Notes: a model not told the origin generated them from the letters alone. DNA of 64,000 bases from Torymus aiolomorphi (GCA_036365515.1 CM070877.1:10201101-10265100); one strand, 5' to 3'; positions 1 through 12,620 are shown, counted from the stretch's first letter. Program-made: numbers and translations.

Positions 1-540
1 TTCGAGACTTTTTCCGACTCTGACACGCGATCGTGTGGGCATATGTTGGTTCGTAATGGGAATTTCACTGCGTAATTTGTAAGTTTTTCGATGCGTTGCT
101 CGACGCGTTGTGTAATTTATGATTTATTTCTGATAGAAAACGGCGTCGTATATTTTACTCGAAAAGTGAAATATTTTCAGAAGAAAGAAGGAAGTAAAAT
201 TTCGTGCTGCTGGAGAGGAGAGATAAAAGAATAGAGGCAAAACGTCTTTTAAATTTATGTACACACATATATATACACGTGGGTTAGGTAAGAAAGTCGG
301 CTGGTATAAACTGCTGATCGAATGGCTCTGATAAATTCGAAAAGTCGGCCGATTACTATCATATTGTCAAAATACAGGCGAGAGTTACAAAACTGTACTT
401 TTACGGCACGTTACTTTCGTTATCGCGATATACACTCGCGTTAAACACAAGCTTTTACTTTATTACTCTGTAACGACATTCCGTCTCCTTATCAATTAAC
501 AATTTAATAACCTTATACGACAGGCACCTCGTAATTAACC
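1..540. other. Unassigned non-coding stretch
   Basis: Mixed AT-rich and CpG-containing sequence with short TATATAC runs near 268-280. No gene, repeat or inverted repeat seen. Confidence 0.5.
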
Positions 541-1140
541 CGTTTAACAACCGTACCTGCTTTACTACAACAAGTTTCAAATCAATCTCAAAATTCTCGC
601 AATTCCAAACCAGATCGTTATATACACTTTGACATTATCCTCAAAGCACGAAAGCACCGATACTCCTGTACCCACTTTTCCAGCAGTATACTCATCACCA
701 TATCCTCGTTTTCAAATCCCGCGTGTAACCTCACACGCGGCTCTTTTAAGCATTTTATTACTTCGTCGCCGCGGCGAAAATTACGACGTCGGCGAGAATC
801 CTCTAATAAGATAATTCGCCGGTCGAAGGTAAGACCGGCGTCGGCGGCGTGGGGACTGTTATTAAAATGTCATCGGATGCGGAGAGTCGTCAAGTGGAAC
901 GTGTGTGTGTGTGTGTGTGTGCGAGGTAAGTAAGTAGAGTTTCTTAAGAGTCTAGGTGGTAAACGGCAGTGTGACTCACTTTTCCAGCCGACGAAGAAGA
1001 CGAGGAGACGGAGTCGTTTACATGGGACGGGAGATAGTTGACCCTTGCGCGATGGATGATGAACATTGTTTTTGTGTTTAATTGCACTGAGCTTTCACTG
1101 AGTATTAGGGTTTCTTTTATTTATTGGAAGTTTTTGGTTG
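541..1140. other. Skew unit: A/C arm, CpG core, G/T arm
   Basis: The plus strand is A/C-rich at about 541-740, CpG-rich at 760-850 and G/T-rich at 890-1140. A GT repeat lies in the right arm. One of the recurrent strand-asymmetric units described in the findings. Confidence 0.5.
901..921 (+). repeat. (GT)n microsatellite
   Basis: About ten uninterrupted GT units in the G/T-rich right arm of the first skew unit. Confidence 0.95.
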
Positions 1141-1210
1141 TAATTTAAAAATGTTTAAAATAGCTAAGTAGTTTGAGGTTATGTCTGCACTATTTTTTAG
1201 TTATACGATA

Positions 1211-2061
1211 AGGTAAAAGTACCAATTGCAGAACATGACACTATTAGTGGAACAGTTAAAGAATCATATAATCTATGCAACTGCGTAGAATAACTAAAAT
1301 CAAAACCAATGTGTTTGAGAATAATTTTTATTTACTTCAATAACTTCTCACAATAAATATATTTTTAGACATATTTAGTATTTAAAAAAAATTGAATCGC
1401 TTATATATGTATGCTTGTCTGAAACTTACAGGTTATATTTCTTGCATATTTCAGATGACAAAAACTTCATGAGTTATACTAACTACATTATGACTTACGA
1501 TAGTGTAGAACATAAAGAAATATATTTGGTACTAATCAGAATATACCATAAGTAAGAAACTGTGTGCTAATATTAATAATTAAACGTGTTTTACTAATGG
1601 GACATATGTAAAAGCCCATTTCCCTATTCCTCGGAACAAACATTAATGCGTTCCATTAATAGGGACAATACTTGAATAGCTGTACCAAATATGAAACATC
1701 TTTTTGCGATGTGAAAACTAAAATAATTCCTTATATACATCAGAAAAATCAAATCTACTATTCAAAAACTTTCTTTTGAACTATAATACATATCATAAAA
1801 GTAACTTGTTTCAATGTATCGTTAAAATAATCTAATGCTTGAAAACACTGTTCCACAATACGGATATTTAGACTAATGTCTTATTTTATTATTTTAATTT
1901 ACAATTACCATCAAATCGAATGTTATAAGTCACTTTTTTATTAATTAAGCTCTTTCATCAACAGATACCAAAATTTTGTATATTTTGATTTTAATTTATT
2001 TTAATATAAAGAAAAACTGATATCACCTCCGAAAAACGTTTCACAACTGGTACTTTTACCT
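1211..2061. mobile_element. Non-autonomous TIR element, TA-flanked, motif-iterated
   Basis: The ends are inverted copies of AGGTAAAAGTACCA, flanked by TA at 1209-1210 and 2062-2063. The end is followed by CCAATTGCAGAACA. Related motifs recur inside: CTATTAGTGGAACA at 1241, its complement GTTCCATTAATAG at 1650-1662, and CACTGTTCCACAATA at 1846-1860. No coding capacity is seen in 851 bp, so it would depend on a transposase in trans. The TA duplication fits a Tc1/mariner-like insertion, but I cannot name the family. Confidence 0.75.
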
Positions 2062-2279
2062 TACCTCTAAGAAGTATAAAATTATAAAATTCAACGATAA
2101 TTTAGCAATTGAAACCTGTTAACATAATTTAATGTTTTATTCAATTTAAATGAAATTCGATAATGTTCACTCAATTGGCAACTATTAAAACGAATGTTAT
2201 AACTACGCTAACTGATTTAAATGAATCCTCACAAAAAATTCATTCACTATAACCTACTTTAAAACCTTCGTTAAAAAAG

Positions 2280-3000
2280 CTCGCTGGAAAATTTTCCTAC
2301 CAACAATTAAACGAGACCAAACTTTTTAAGCGCCATCGCAGCTGTCGAGCATTCCCAGCAACAATTAACATCCCGTCTCCCGTTGTTTTCCTCTCATCTA
2401 AGCGCATCGCCTGATAACGGCCCGCCTCTAAAAATACACCCGCCGCCCATCATTATCACCGTCATCCCGGTACCGAAAAAAAATCCATCGCAGCAGCTCA
2501 TCATCACCGTCTGCCGGCGAAAAAAGAAACTCGGTGAATTACACGCACACACACAACTGCGAGTCCGTAACTCACTGCGCGTTACTACTATACTGCACCG
2601 TCTAATTGAGTCCCTCTCGCCGACTTCTAATCGACACCAGCGACGACTCTACTGCTGCTTTTTTTGCCGCCGCCGCAGAGTGAAAGCGTTTGGAAATTTT
2701 ATCGAAACCGTCACCTTCTCTTACGCGCAGAGCCTGGCGCGGTTTGTTGTTGCGCCCTGGCAAAAAGTCAAAGCTGTCGCCGTCACGGTTTCGCGGCTCG
2801 TCTCCGCTCCTTCGTTTCGCGGTGGCGGTGTCGTTGGCTGGCTAGACGTTTCTTTGACGACGATGATGATGCTTACCTCGGGTGTTATTGTGATCGAGCT
2901 TCTTCGGCCCGTAGTGTTTTCAATCTCTGTTTTCACCGGTTTTTGCACGGTTTTACAATGGAGGCCGGATGCCTTAAAGGATGATTTTAAGTTGTAAAAG
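2280..3000. other. Skew unit
   Basis: The left arm is C-rich (2401-2460: C25, G9), then a CpG core at about 2560-2760, then a G-rich right arm (2821-2880: G21, C12). Open frames crossing it in several phases reflect low stop-codon density in GC-rich sequence and do not look coding. Confidence 0.5.
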
Positions 3001-3720
3001 TGGTATATAATTACTGAACGTTAACAAAAAAACGTAGCTATAAGGCAATACCCTGTTGTAAGTCACCTATTTCGATCAGGCAGTGATTTTAAATATTATA
3101 AAAAAAAAACCTTGGCATTTTTAAGATTAACCTTCGGATTAGCAATCCACCCGTTCGTAAATCAAAGAAAATCGAATGAAAGCACGACTGCGTATATTTT
3201 TCAGCGAAACACCGAAGAAAGTCGCAGCGCGGCTGGGGCTCGCATTTCGCATTCCGGATAACGCTGCGGAGAACACAACACACAACCCAACGCGGGGCTG
3301 GAAAAAAAAACGGTTCAGAACTCCGCTCGCGCGAGTGAATCGAAACGGCAGCAGAAGAAGAAGAAGAAGAAAGAGAGGAGGGAAAAAAAACGAAAGCGTA
3401 TAAAAGGCATAACGGAAACGAGCGAGTAACGAGCGCGCCATGCAAAATAGAGGCGCGAGCGGCGCGTATATACGCGCGGAAAATAAAGGCCAGAAAAATA
3501 TATACACGCGTAGCGAGAGAGGAAGATTCCCACGAGAGGGAAAAATGTTCTGTGTGTGTACGGTCAGATGGGGAGATAAGATCGTAAGTGACGAAAAAAG
3601 GGACGAGAGAAGCAGAGAGATTTTGGGCTTGAGTTGTGCAGTATGTGTGCGTACATATACGCAAGCGCGCTTTATGTGGCAACCGTGAATCCGCGCCGCG
3701 CTGAGGTTGTCGGCCTGGGA
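3001..3720. other. Unassigned purine-rich CpG stretch
   Basis: Plus strand rich in GA and GAA runs (AGA trinucleotides near 3355-3372) and CGCG/TATATACGCG patches. No gene recognised. Confidence 0.45.
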
Positions 3721-3729
3721 AAGACATTT

Positions 3730-4480
3730 AGCCCGAGCTCCTGTTTCTTACCCAAGAGCTGTTTACGTCTCTCGTTCTCTTTATCGGACGTAATTCTGCG
3801 CGAATTAATCTTACTCTTTATTTCCTCCCTACTGTACCACACCGTTGCCTGTTTATTCACTTCACGAAAAAAGCTCGACCCTCTCTCCCGATGATTTTCC
3901 ACCAACCGCCATTGCCCACAATTATACGTCCTGCAGCTGTAACCCTGCAAACCGCTGAGATATACAGCAAAACGGTTCAACACGTCGCGTCGTATGTATG
4001 TATACCGTGAGGCGTACCGTTCTCGAGCGCCGTCATTATATACACGCGCGCGCGCGCAGTCGGAGAGACATATTGGGTCCGAGATGCGCAAAGTGGTGTG
4101 CCGACGCCGAGGAGGCGACAGATGCGCGGCGCGAGCGAGCGAGCCGCGATGATTTGCAATCTCGACGCGAAGGGGAGGCAGGAGTCAAAGTCCTGAGATA
4201 GAGATGGAGAGAGAGAGAAGTAAAGGATGAGCTAGTGCGAGCGAGTCTCTGTGGAAGGTTATTGAATCTCGCTTGCGTGAGATGGAGAGATTCTTATCGA
4301 ATAGTTTTCTGGGTTATTTTCGAGGGGTGGTGACGAGAGTTAAGGAAATTTTGGTGGGCCGTCGATCTGCGAATTTTGGAATTTTTGATGAAATATTAGT
4401 ATATTGGTGTGATTCTGTCAAAAAATGTTTTGATATTTTCGTTTTCCAATTTCAATGCTCACAGAGAACGTTCAATATTA
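3730..4480. other. Skew unit
   Basis: Pyrimidine/C-rich left arm to about 3950, CpG core with CGCGCGCG at 4040-4056 and GCGAGCGAGC at 4130, then a G/T- and G/A-rich right arm from about 4200. Confidence 0.45.
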
Positions 4481-4484
4481 TCTA

Positions 4485-5719
4485 GGGTAGTTGTCCCGAT
4501 TAGTGTAGGTTTAAGGAAGCTGCACGAATAGTTAATTTTTAATCTAAACACAGACATCTTTTTCTGTACAAAATATCAACCCTATGTAAAGTTGTATTAA
4601 AAGTAAAAAAAATCATTTTTGCCTACATTTGTGTGCCCTAGTAGACGGCGATGAACGCAATTGTGTTCCCCCGATTAATGTGCTTATGTACACGTCTCCC
4701 CCCCGATTAGTGTGCTTTATCATTATAAGAAATATCATTTTCAATATAATTAAACCTATAAATATACAAATTATGATAATACATTAGCGTTTTACGTATT
4801 TATTACCAAAATATTAATTTACCGATCCTGCGATTTGAAAGTTGATGGATATATTTTGCATCGGCTTCTCCTTGTGCGATTTTCTTCTTTTTGACGTTAA
4901 TTTTGCATTCATTTAGAAAATCTATTGCCAGTAAAAGTATAATTTAATAAAAAAATAGGTTTACAATACACTTTTCTATAATGTCATGGTGAAAGATTTC
5001 TGGACGCAAAAACGTAGTTTGCACGAGCACATATGAGCGACGTATAACTTAATAAAGGTTATGTTTACGCTTTATCGGCACACACAAATATGTACAAGTG
5101 CTGATTTCGTGCTGTATTAGTGGACAAAGTCATTTAAAATACGAAAAATATCTTTAAATCTTTTTATAAATGTTTATTGTGTAAGTTAAAGTTGTTTTAT
5201 AATATGATAAGCACCTTTTATACTTCAAATTACTATTATACATTATTTTTTCTTTATCATTAAAAATATTACTTATGTCGACTGCAACTTACTATCAACT
5301 GATGAGAATTTTTCCATCGGTCTTACAGTCTTATAAATTAAATTAAAATAATTCATATTTATGGCAGTCAGATTGCCATAAATATTAATTATTTTAATTT
5401 AATTTATAAGACTGTAAGACTGATGGAAAAATTCTCATCAGTTGATTATTTTTTTTACAATAAAGATTGTCGTTTCTTATCACCTTCGAGTAGGAAAAAG
5501 TAATAAATCTTTCCAAATCACATGTTGTTCTTTTTAAAGGATTATTGCAGTCTTGTTACTGACTAAAAAGTTTGACACTTAAATTTTATAAAAGCTACAT
5601 AGTCTAATATTTGGAAAAAAATTATTTAAATGCTATTTTCGTATCTACTTATTTGTATATCGCGTTTAAATAACAGAGCACACAAATAGGGACCGGTACA
5701 CAAATCGGGACAGGTACCC
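4485..5719. mobile_element. Non-autonomous TIR element, TA-flanked, motif-iterated
   Basis: Inverted ends: GGGTAGTTGTCCCGATTAGT at the left and GGGTACCTGTCCCGATTTGT (complement) at the right, flanked by TA (4483-4484 and 5720-5721). The motif CCCGATTARTGT recurs forward at about 4494, 4669 and 4699. It recurs inverted at about 5678 and 5698, with a looser copy at 5114. Forward copies lie left and inverted copies right. No coding sequence; a separate perfect-looking hairpin is nested at 5294-5446. Confidence 0.75.
5294..5446. mobile_element. Hairpin (foldback) element nested in the 4485 element
   Basis: Two arms of about 70 bases starting ATCAACTGATGAGAATTTTT are almost perfectly inverted around a few bases at GTCAGAT (one mismatch found by eye). 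It is AT-rich and non-coding. The near identity of the arms suggests recent insertion or palindrome formation. No clear target duplication. Confidence 0.75.
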
Positions 5720-5721
5720 TA

Positions 5722-6060
5722 CGGCTGGGAAATATTTTTACAAATCGTGGATAGTAAATAATACAAAATACAAATACAGAGTACAGTAGGCGTGTAACGG
5801 TCATCTTGATGGATTTTTCTCGATTGATGGTACGCGAGTCCACTGAGACCAGATCATAAAATTTCAAACCACAAGACAAATTTATCTTACTCATCTGTAT
5901 GACTTTTATGGTTGCACTGTATGTGGACGAATACATCATAGAATTTCACAATTCCTTTACTGTACTCCTAATTTATTTTTGCGCCCAAACCAATATACCT
6001 ATATATACATACTCACGAGAAACATATATACGCTGTGATGTTAAGCACCAATCCCTCTTT
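5722..6060. other. Unassigned AT-rich spacer
   Basis: No gene, repeat or strong inverted repeat seen. Confidence 0.45.
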
Positions 6061-6670
6061 AGAAAATTGAATGTTTACAGCACCAGGACAAAACAAGCCA
6101 TGAATCCAGCAAACAGTGTGAAAATTGGTCACAAAAAGCTTTGAAAAATCAGGCTCGCAATGGTCTGGCGTTAAATGACAAATGCAAAAAAGAAAAACAG
6201 CTCCCGGGCGCCGATGGAAGAACCGGCAATATATATACAGCGAAAGCGAGCGGAGATGGAATCTGCACGGCGTCGGCAAAAAGCCAAGGAAGAAGAGGAG
6301 GACGATGGAAATTTAACGATTTCTCGAGCAATGAGACGCCGCGCGCTCCGAGTCATTAATCTATACCCGTGCGCTGGCGCTGCATTTATCATTTTCGCGC
6401 GCGGCGCCGAGGCGAGAAAACCTTTGTGAGTCATTGTGATGTCGATGGACTGTGTTTCTGTTTTTCTCGATATCCGTTACTATGCTTGCTAGGACACATT
6501 TTTTATTTGCTCGAAGAAAACGATCTTTTCAAACGATTTGCGTTTCTAGTTTGCTTCTTCTCCAACGAGTCGTGCTGTTTTACAGCCGTTCCGTCCTAGT
6601 GGTAAAGTGTCTCGGATGTTTTTTTTTTCACCCTAGGAGAGTGACATGTTTTAACCTCGTTGTAGGTTAT
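6060..6670. other. Skew unit (weaker)
   Basis: A/C-rich to about 6180, CpG core 6200-6420, T/G-rich 6430-6670. Overlapping frames in all phases are not coding-like. Confidence 0.35.
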
Positions 6671-7400
6671 GTTCGCTTCGACAATACAACACACAAAAAA
6701 CTACTCAGCATCCACAATCTACCAGCCGCATGAATAACAAACAACGCTTTCACCGATTCCCCTCCGATGCAAAAACATCATCCTGTTTACAAACGACGGC
6801 ACAGAACCAACCAACTAAAAAGAAAAGTCCCTAACAACACGCAAAAACAGAAGCGCAATCCTGAAATCCAAAGACACTAGCTAGCTACTATATACTCCTC
6901 TTCTATATTTCCAACTCCACGCGCGACTAGCAGCAGCAGCAGGCAGCGGAGCATTCAAGCGTTTGACCGAATTCGTGATTTTTCTCTCTCTCTCTCTCAG
7001 CATTTTCATGGGAGAATTTTCTCCTCCTTGGCTCCTAGCCAAATGATCGACGAATCGAGCGGAGAGAAAGAGAAAGAGAAACAGCCATCCAGCCAGCAGC
7101 TCGTTCTCGGTCTACTTAACGCTCGAGCGGAGGAGTCGTCGCGCGGTGCGCGTAAATCTGGAAGAGAGCAGCACTGCTGGTGATGCGGAGCGAACGAAGG
7201 ATATGTGCGGATGCAGATGCGCCCCGACGACGACGGGGTTTGGGTGAATGGTTTTTCGTTCACGAAAATTCATTGTTATTGGAGACGAGCTCGAGAATTC
7301 GTATAGCTTATGTTATTGCAATTTGTTGTGCAATGTGGAGTGAAATTGTTATTGTAGGGTTGACCTTAAGTCGTAAGTGCATATCAAGCTTGTCATTTAA
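6670..7400. other. Skew unit
   Basis: A/C-rich arm 6680-6870, core 6900-7180 with TCTCTC and CGCG runs, G/T-rich arm 7200-7380. Confidence 0.5.
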
Positions 7401-7479
7401 TATACATCATTCTGGCTACGCCCAATCGAAGATAAAAAAGTTTTCACACAAAAGTAAACGGTTACCTTAAACTTTAGAT

Positions 7480-8130
7480 TGTAAACAAATCCCAATACGC
7501 CAGTTTCCCATTTGATTCATAAATTTCTCTACCACGTATACCCAGCTCAAAGCGCACTTTATATCCAATTCTCCATTAATCACAAGAAAATCCCACATCC
7601 TAAGCTCTCCCAACTCACCCAATAAATATATTCGCAGGTAGCTCCACATCGACTGTATGCAGTACACGATCCCCGCCTCTCGCATCAAGAAACCGCGCGC
7701 GAACTTTCTCGATAGACCGCGAAAAAAGGGCGCGACTGCAGTTCTAACTTCTTGCGGGCGCGGGGGAAAAAGCGCGATATAGAGAGAGAGACGGATCGGA
7801 AGTCCCGTTTTTCGACGCGCTCGCAGCGCGCGCTTAATTGCTTCGGCGAAGGCAAGGTTCTTCACTCGCTCGTGCGCGCGCACGTGCGGCAGTTGCGTAA
7901 GTCAGGAAGTTGGTCCTCTTCTCTCCGCTGCGCTGCACTGCACTGCTGCCGCCTCGGTAATTTTCCTCCGTGCTGCAGAGAGGGAAGCTTTGATGTTTGC
8001 GCGAACGGATCGCTTTTTCGAGTTAAAGAGAGGAAGAAGAGACACGCAGTCGGTAATAAGGTGCAGGCGTTTGGTAACGACACGAGTGTGCGTATACCGA
8101 TGCGATAATGTATAGGTTTAAGGTCTCTCT
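7480..8130. other. Skew unit
   Basis: C-rich arm 7480-7640, CpG core 7680-7900, weaker G-rich arm 7960-8130. Confidence 0.4.
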
Positions 8131-8239
8131 GCATTGATTAGACGAGTAAATATATACGCAGACTTCGACGATGTGCTGCTTTCAGTTTTGTTTGCCGTCC
8201 GAATAAGAAAATTCAAGCCTAATTTATTGAAAAAACATC

Positions 8240-8880
8240 ATCCTTCTGCCGTAAATCGAGCACGAAACTCTCTCGTAAATCCCCTCCTCTTTCTTTCGAA
8301 TCCCAAACGAACGACTTCTGCTCCAATAATCCCCACCGTACTCTCAATCCACGATTAAACAAAAACTTTACTCCTCCGACGACCGGTGCAAACTCCGCAC
8401 GATCGCGTAAAACTTCACTACGTTCGCGCGCTTTTATCGATTCGCAGGGATTGCCGATAATTGGCCCGAGGGGGCGCGCAATCGAGGGCCGCGCCGGCGC
8501 TGGTAATTAATTAGTTCCTCCGCTCGCCGACGGCGGCGCGAGCGAGCGCAACACCCCCTTAATCGAGCGGCTAATTCGGGATCGTCAAAATGGCAATTTT
8601 CTCAGGCGCCGAAGCTAATGAATTTTCTCGCGTGTGTATATACACGGGTTTTAGCAGCGAGTGTGTTCGCTCGTTTGCAGCGTTATTTCTTTTTGGTCGT
8701 CGTGGTGTTGTTGGCTGTTTAAGGGGGGAATTGATGGTTAATGTTGGTGTTATATTGAAATTGATGCCAGTAGTAAAAATCTGGTTGGAGAGGGTTGATT
8801 GAGAAGCGAGAATGTTATTGAGTCTCTATTACTTTATGGGTGATTTAATAATGCTAGGTGAAGTGGGCAGTGGGTGTCTG
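8240..8880. other. Skew unit, strong
   Basis: Counted: 8281-8340 has C25 and G5; 8701-8760 has G22 and C2. The CpG core at 8400-8590 contains the homeodomain-like string TAATTAATTAG near 8503-8513. Confidence 0.6.
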
Positions 8881-9170
8881 GATACTTTATTACACAGATT
8901 TCAAGGTTATGCTTATAATGTGCCGATTTCTAAACACGACAGAAGTCACTATTAAATATATGAACTTTCAGTTAAATAAGGATATAGCGAAGAGTATTAT
9001 GCTGTTATGTTATTCAAGTTTTCGAATATTTTATGAGTACAATTATTTTTCGTGCACTTTCTATTATCATTTTAAGTTATATAAATTTATAAAAAAAATA
9101 AAATAAAGATAACCGGTTACGAATAATGACAACCTGTAAATGGTACCATAAATAAATCAAAGCAACGATG
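8881..9170. other. AT-rich spacer
   Basis: AT-rich sequence with no recognised feature. Confidence 0.5.
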
Positions 9171-9880
9171 GCGTCATAAACCTTAAAAGATATACTCGTA
9201 AACACTCTTCATTCAATTACAGCCCGAACGAGAACAGAAACAGCGCGCACCCGCAACGTGTTTCATCACAACGACGCGGCCCCCGTAAAAACACATCAAC
9301 GCGCATTCAATTTCACTTCCACCACCGTCCGACAATTACTCTTTCCCTCATTCTCACTCCCCCATACGCGAGCGCGTGTATAAACTGCTGTTAAATACTC
9401 GATGCGCGGCCGCTACGCCGTAAATAACCGTCAAAAGGTGCAGTATGCGAACAAGAAAAAAATAAAATAATGCGTATAAATCTCGCTCGACGCGCGCAAC
9501 ACGAACATCCGCATAAATTACCGCGCGATTATTCCGGAAGTATTTTTGTCAGGTGCAATTTTCAGCGAGAGGTGAAATTCCACGGGGTTAAGGTCGAGGC
9601 GGCGCGGTATATCTCATTAGAGAATTTGATGTATAGGCAGAGGGAGTGAGAGAGAGAGAGGCAGATACCGATCTAGAAGCGCGAGATTTATTAATGGGCA
9701 GATAGATTGAAGGCTAATGGGAGAGCGGCGCGCGAACAGTGTGAGAATAGAGGTTAGAGACGGCTAATTTCAGTGTCGATGTATTTTTGGCGCGTGCCAA
9801 ATCGATCGTGATAAAATCGAGCTGGAAGGTAATGGATTCAGGAGAATGTGCGCGGCTGCGGTGAATTGTGGATTCGACGC
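9170..9880. other. Skew unit
   Basis: A/C-rich arm 9180-9370, CpG core 9370-9540, G/A- and G/T-rich arm 9550-9870. Confidence 0.45.
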
Positions 9881-9989
9881 GTGGCGGCTAAAACTGAAGA
9901 AGACGAAGCGCATTCTCGCCATTCTCCATTAATTAATGTACTAATAACGACTTCCTAGTAATGAAAAGTATGTAATCTCTGCAGCACTC

Positions 9990-10700
9990 TTATATATATT
10001 TCATTTTACAACAGCGCCAGCTCCATAAACCAAAACTGACTACGACACTAAAGCCATACGCGCTACACCTCTGCGTCGATTCGAAAGTTCGCGAGGCTAA
10101 AACAAAGCACCTCTTCGCCCTTTCGAAGCCCATAAAACGACAATTAATTTTTCGCTTTATTAACGACCCACACACGTACACAGACTCCGGAGTCAATCGT
10201 TACCGAACTCAGTCCAGCCACTAAAAGTCTCGCCGTTAACTGCGTCACCGACGGCGCGCAAAAATTCAATTCCCCGCTGTAAATTACCCGCCAATGACGC
10301 GCGCGGAAAGCGTTATTATATTCTAAACAGCGAAAGCCGAACAGCAGGCGAAAAAGTTATGTATGTATGTGGACGATGGTGTGTAGTGCTAAAGATTTTT
10401 ATGATCAGGCAAGAGCGAGCGCGTAATCACGGACTCTCGGAGGATGTAAATCTTCCGGCGCCCGCTCGTGACCTATCTCGACCTGCCTATACGACGTCGG
10501 GAGAAAAACTGAGCGCAGTGTGTGAGGTTGCAGCATCGAACGATTTTTTTGGGGGATTCGAACGTGCGCACATGGGGAATCTTTGTTTGTCACTTTGTTA
10601 TGTATAGTCATTTTAAAATGAAATTAAGAGGTGGCAAGAAAAATTTAAGGTTATTTACGGCATTTGGAACGACTTTTGATTCATTTTTAATCTGATGATA
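9990..10700. other. Skew unit
   Basis: A/C-rich arm 9990-10240, core 10250-10480, G/T-rich arm 10500-10680. Confidence 0.45.
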
Positions 10701-11440
10701 AAAATCGTTTTCAAATTATAGAACTTGTTTGCGTAAATTACCCATTCAGTAGGTACGTGATAAAGTTCTGATTGGTTGGTGGAAAAGGGCGCGAAATCGA
10801 TGTCACTTTGAATTTGTCACCAATTGAACCTTAAAAATGCGTAAGATAACGATGCGTATAAAACTATACTTCGCTGAATTACCCCGATTCTGGAAACGCG
10901 CGAGGAGAATGTTCACAAACGACGAATCGATCGTAGGAAAATAGGGACGCGCTTGCGCACCCAAGTGCGCGATAAACTCTTTTATTCACATCCCTTCGAG
11001 TTTTAATCGTAAAATTAATAGAGCATCATGGAGCCAATAATAATAAATTGGCTCCGTAAAAGATTTTACTACGCGATTCGGAGACTCTGCTGCGCGTGCG
11101 CGCACTTTATCCTGCCAGGGCTCGCGCTATCCTCTTTCCGATATTACCTGATTTATGGAGTCACGTCAAATTCTACAAAATTTATATCGCAGTCGTAGTG
11201 TAGTGCGCGCGCTCGGCTTAAGTGTATACGTTTTGGGATTATCGCGTAATAATGGTAAAAATTTTAAACTTTCTAATTTCGTCGAGGTGGTTCGGTGTTT
11301 AGTTTAGAGTGTAGAGTGGTGTTGGTAACCTTTTTGGAATGACTTGAGCTAAAGATTGCGTAGTTAGATCTTAACGTTCTAATCTTAATTGTGAAAAGTA
11401 CTGTTATAGCTGCAATTCTCGATTTTTGTCCATTTTTACA
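10700..11440. other. Unassigned non-coding stretch
   Basis: AT-rich with a CpG patch at 10900-11110 and a T/G-rich tail at 11200-11400. It contains a small perfect hairpin at 11030-11055. Confidence 0.4.
11030..11055. repeat. Short perfect hairpin
   Basis: GGAGCCAAT and ATTGGCTCC are separated by eight AT bases. It lacks the T-run of a Pol III terminator. Function unknown. Confidence 0.7.
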
Positions 11441-11444
11441 ATTG

Positions 11445-12313
11445 CGCCCTGGTAGAAATTCATCTATATGAAATGGCCAAGAAGTTAGAAAATAGCTAGT
11501 AAAACTGGCTAATTAATCGCTATGATGAAACGATTTTTCGACAATTATTTGCCTATTTCTTAGATTGACTGTTTCGCACAAAACGGAATTCGCGACGGGT
11601 GATTGGGAAATATAAAAATAAACACAAAATGCATCCAAAGTTTCGTTTATTCTCATATTTGATTAGCACCTTATTCAAAGGTTACGCAACGACAGGTTCA
11701 CCAACGACAAAATCAACAACTTAGCTTCTTCTTAGCAACGGTCTTTTCTTGTTTTTCGAACTGATCGCAACCTTAATAAATATATGTATATAATCAATAA
11801 TAATGAATTTACATAAACGCTTTCTACTTTTTGAGTATTTATAATTAATATGTATCCGTAACATTGACGTAACAACAAAATATTCGTATTTGATTTACTT
11901 ACTAATTTTATTTTTGATGAAAGAGCATTGGATGGCTTACCAAAATATAAATAAATAACATTAATTAATAAATCATCTGTTGTACTCATTATATGAATAA
12001 TTCATCAAAACTTTTATTTCTCCATCTGATGTTGTCTCTTTCACTCCTTGTCATAACAGCAAGCCTTCTACTAGTCATTTCCAGACTAAAGAAACGGATC
12101 AGTTTTAATACCTTTAAAATACTCAAGAACAAGCTTGTGCTTGTCTTCGAAAGACTCGTTCTATTTTTCAATCTATTAAATGGCCAAATAATAGGAAAAA
12201 AGCGTTTCATCGGAAGCTAGAAACTGGACAAGAGAAGTTCCTATTTTATAGCAAGTTTCTAATATAAATGGTTAGTTATTAGTTATAAAATGTTTTGGAA
12301 TTCGACCAGGGCG
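11445..12313. mobile_element. Degenerate TIR element
   Basis: The ends are inverted: CGCCCTGGTAGAAATTC at the left, and at the right the complement of CGCCCTGGTCGAATTC. A second inverted pair lies inside: GATGAAACGATTTTTCGACA at 11524 against the complement of GATGAAACGCTTTTTTCC at about 12195-12212. AT-rich short frames on the minus strand (12210 to 11732) show no recognisable domain. No certain target duplication. Type of element unknown. Confidence 0.6.
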
Positions 12314-12387
12314 AAATAACGATTTAATTCAGGGAATCATCTATCCATTACAATTGCTCGAAAAGTCTTCTGAATACCACATTCTTA

Positions 12388-12620
12388 CACTGAGAAAAAT
12401 GATGTATTAAAAATTACTATAATATATAGGAACGTGGGGACAAATCTCAAATATTAAAATTATTACTATATTTTATAGTAAAAATTACTATGTATATAGC
12501 AATTTTTATTATGTATATATCAATTTTTACTATAAAATATAGTAAAAATTTTGGTGTTTGAGATTTGTCCCCACGTTCCTATATATTATAGTAATTTTTA
12601 ATAAATCATTTTTCTCAGTG
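12388..12620. mobile_element. Palindromic MITE, CACTGAGAAAAAT family
   Basis: The 233-bp sequence is one long inverted repeat starting CACTGAGAAAAATGAT and flanked by TA on both sides (12386-12387, 12621-12622). Inside, AAAATTACTA strings and an inverted pair around GTGGGGACAAATCTC are conserved with the other copies in the window. No coding sequence. The TA duplication suggests a Tc1/mariner-type source of transposase. Confidence 0.85.

Noticed and set aside
2383..2997. 204-codon open frame on the plus strand
   Set aside because: Frames in other phases and on the opposite strand are also open and codon composition follows the local skew. No known protein feature.
3089..3727. 212-codon minus-strand frame
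   Set aside because: Phe/Ser/Arg-rich translation of GA-rich DNA with three overlapping open frames; not coding-like.
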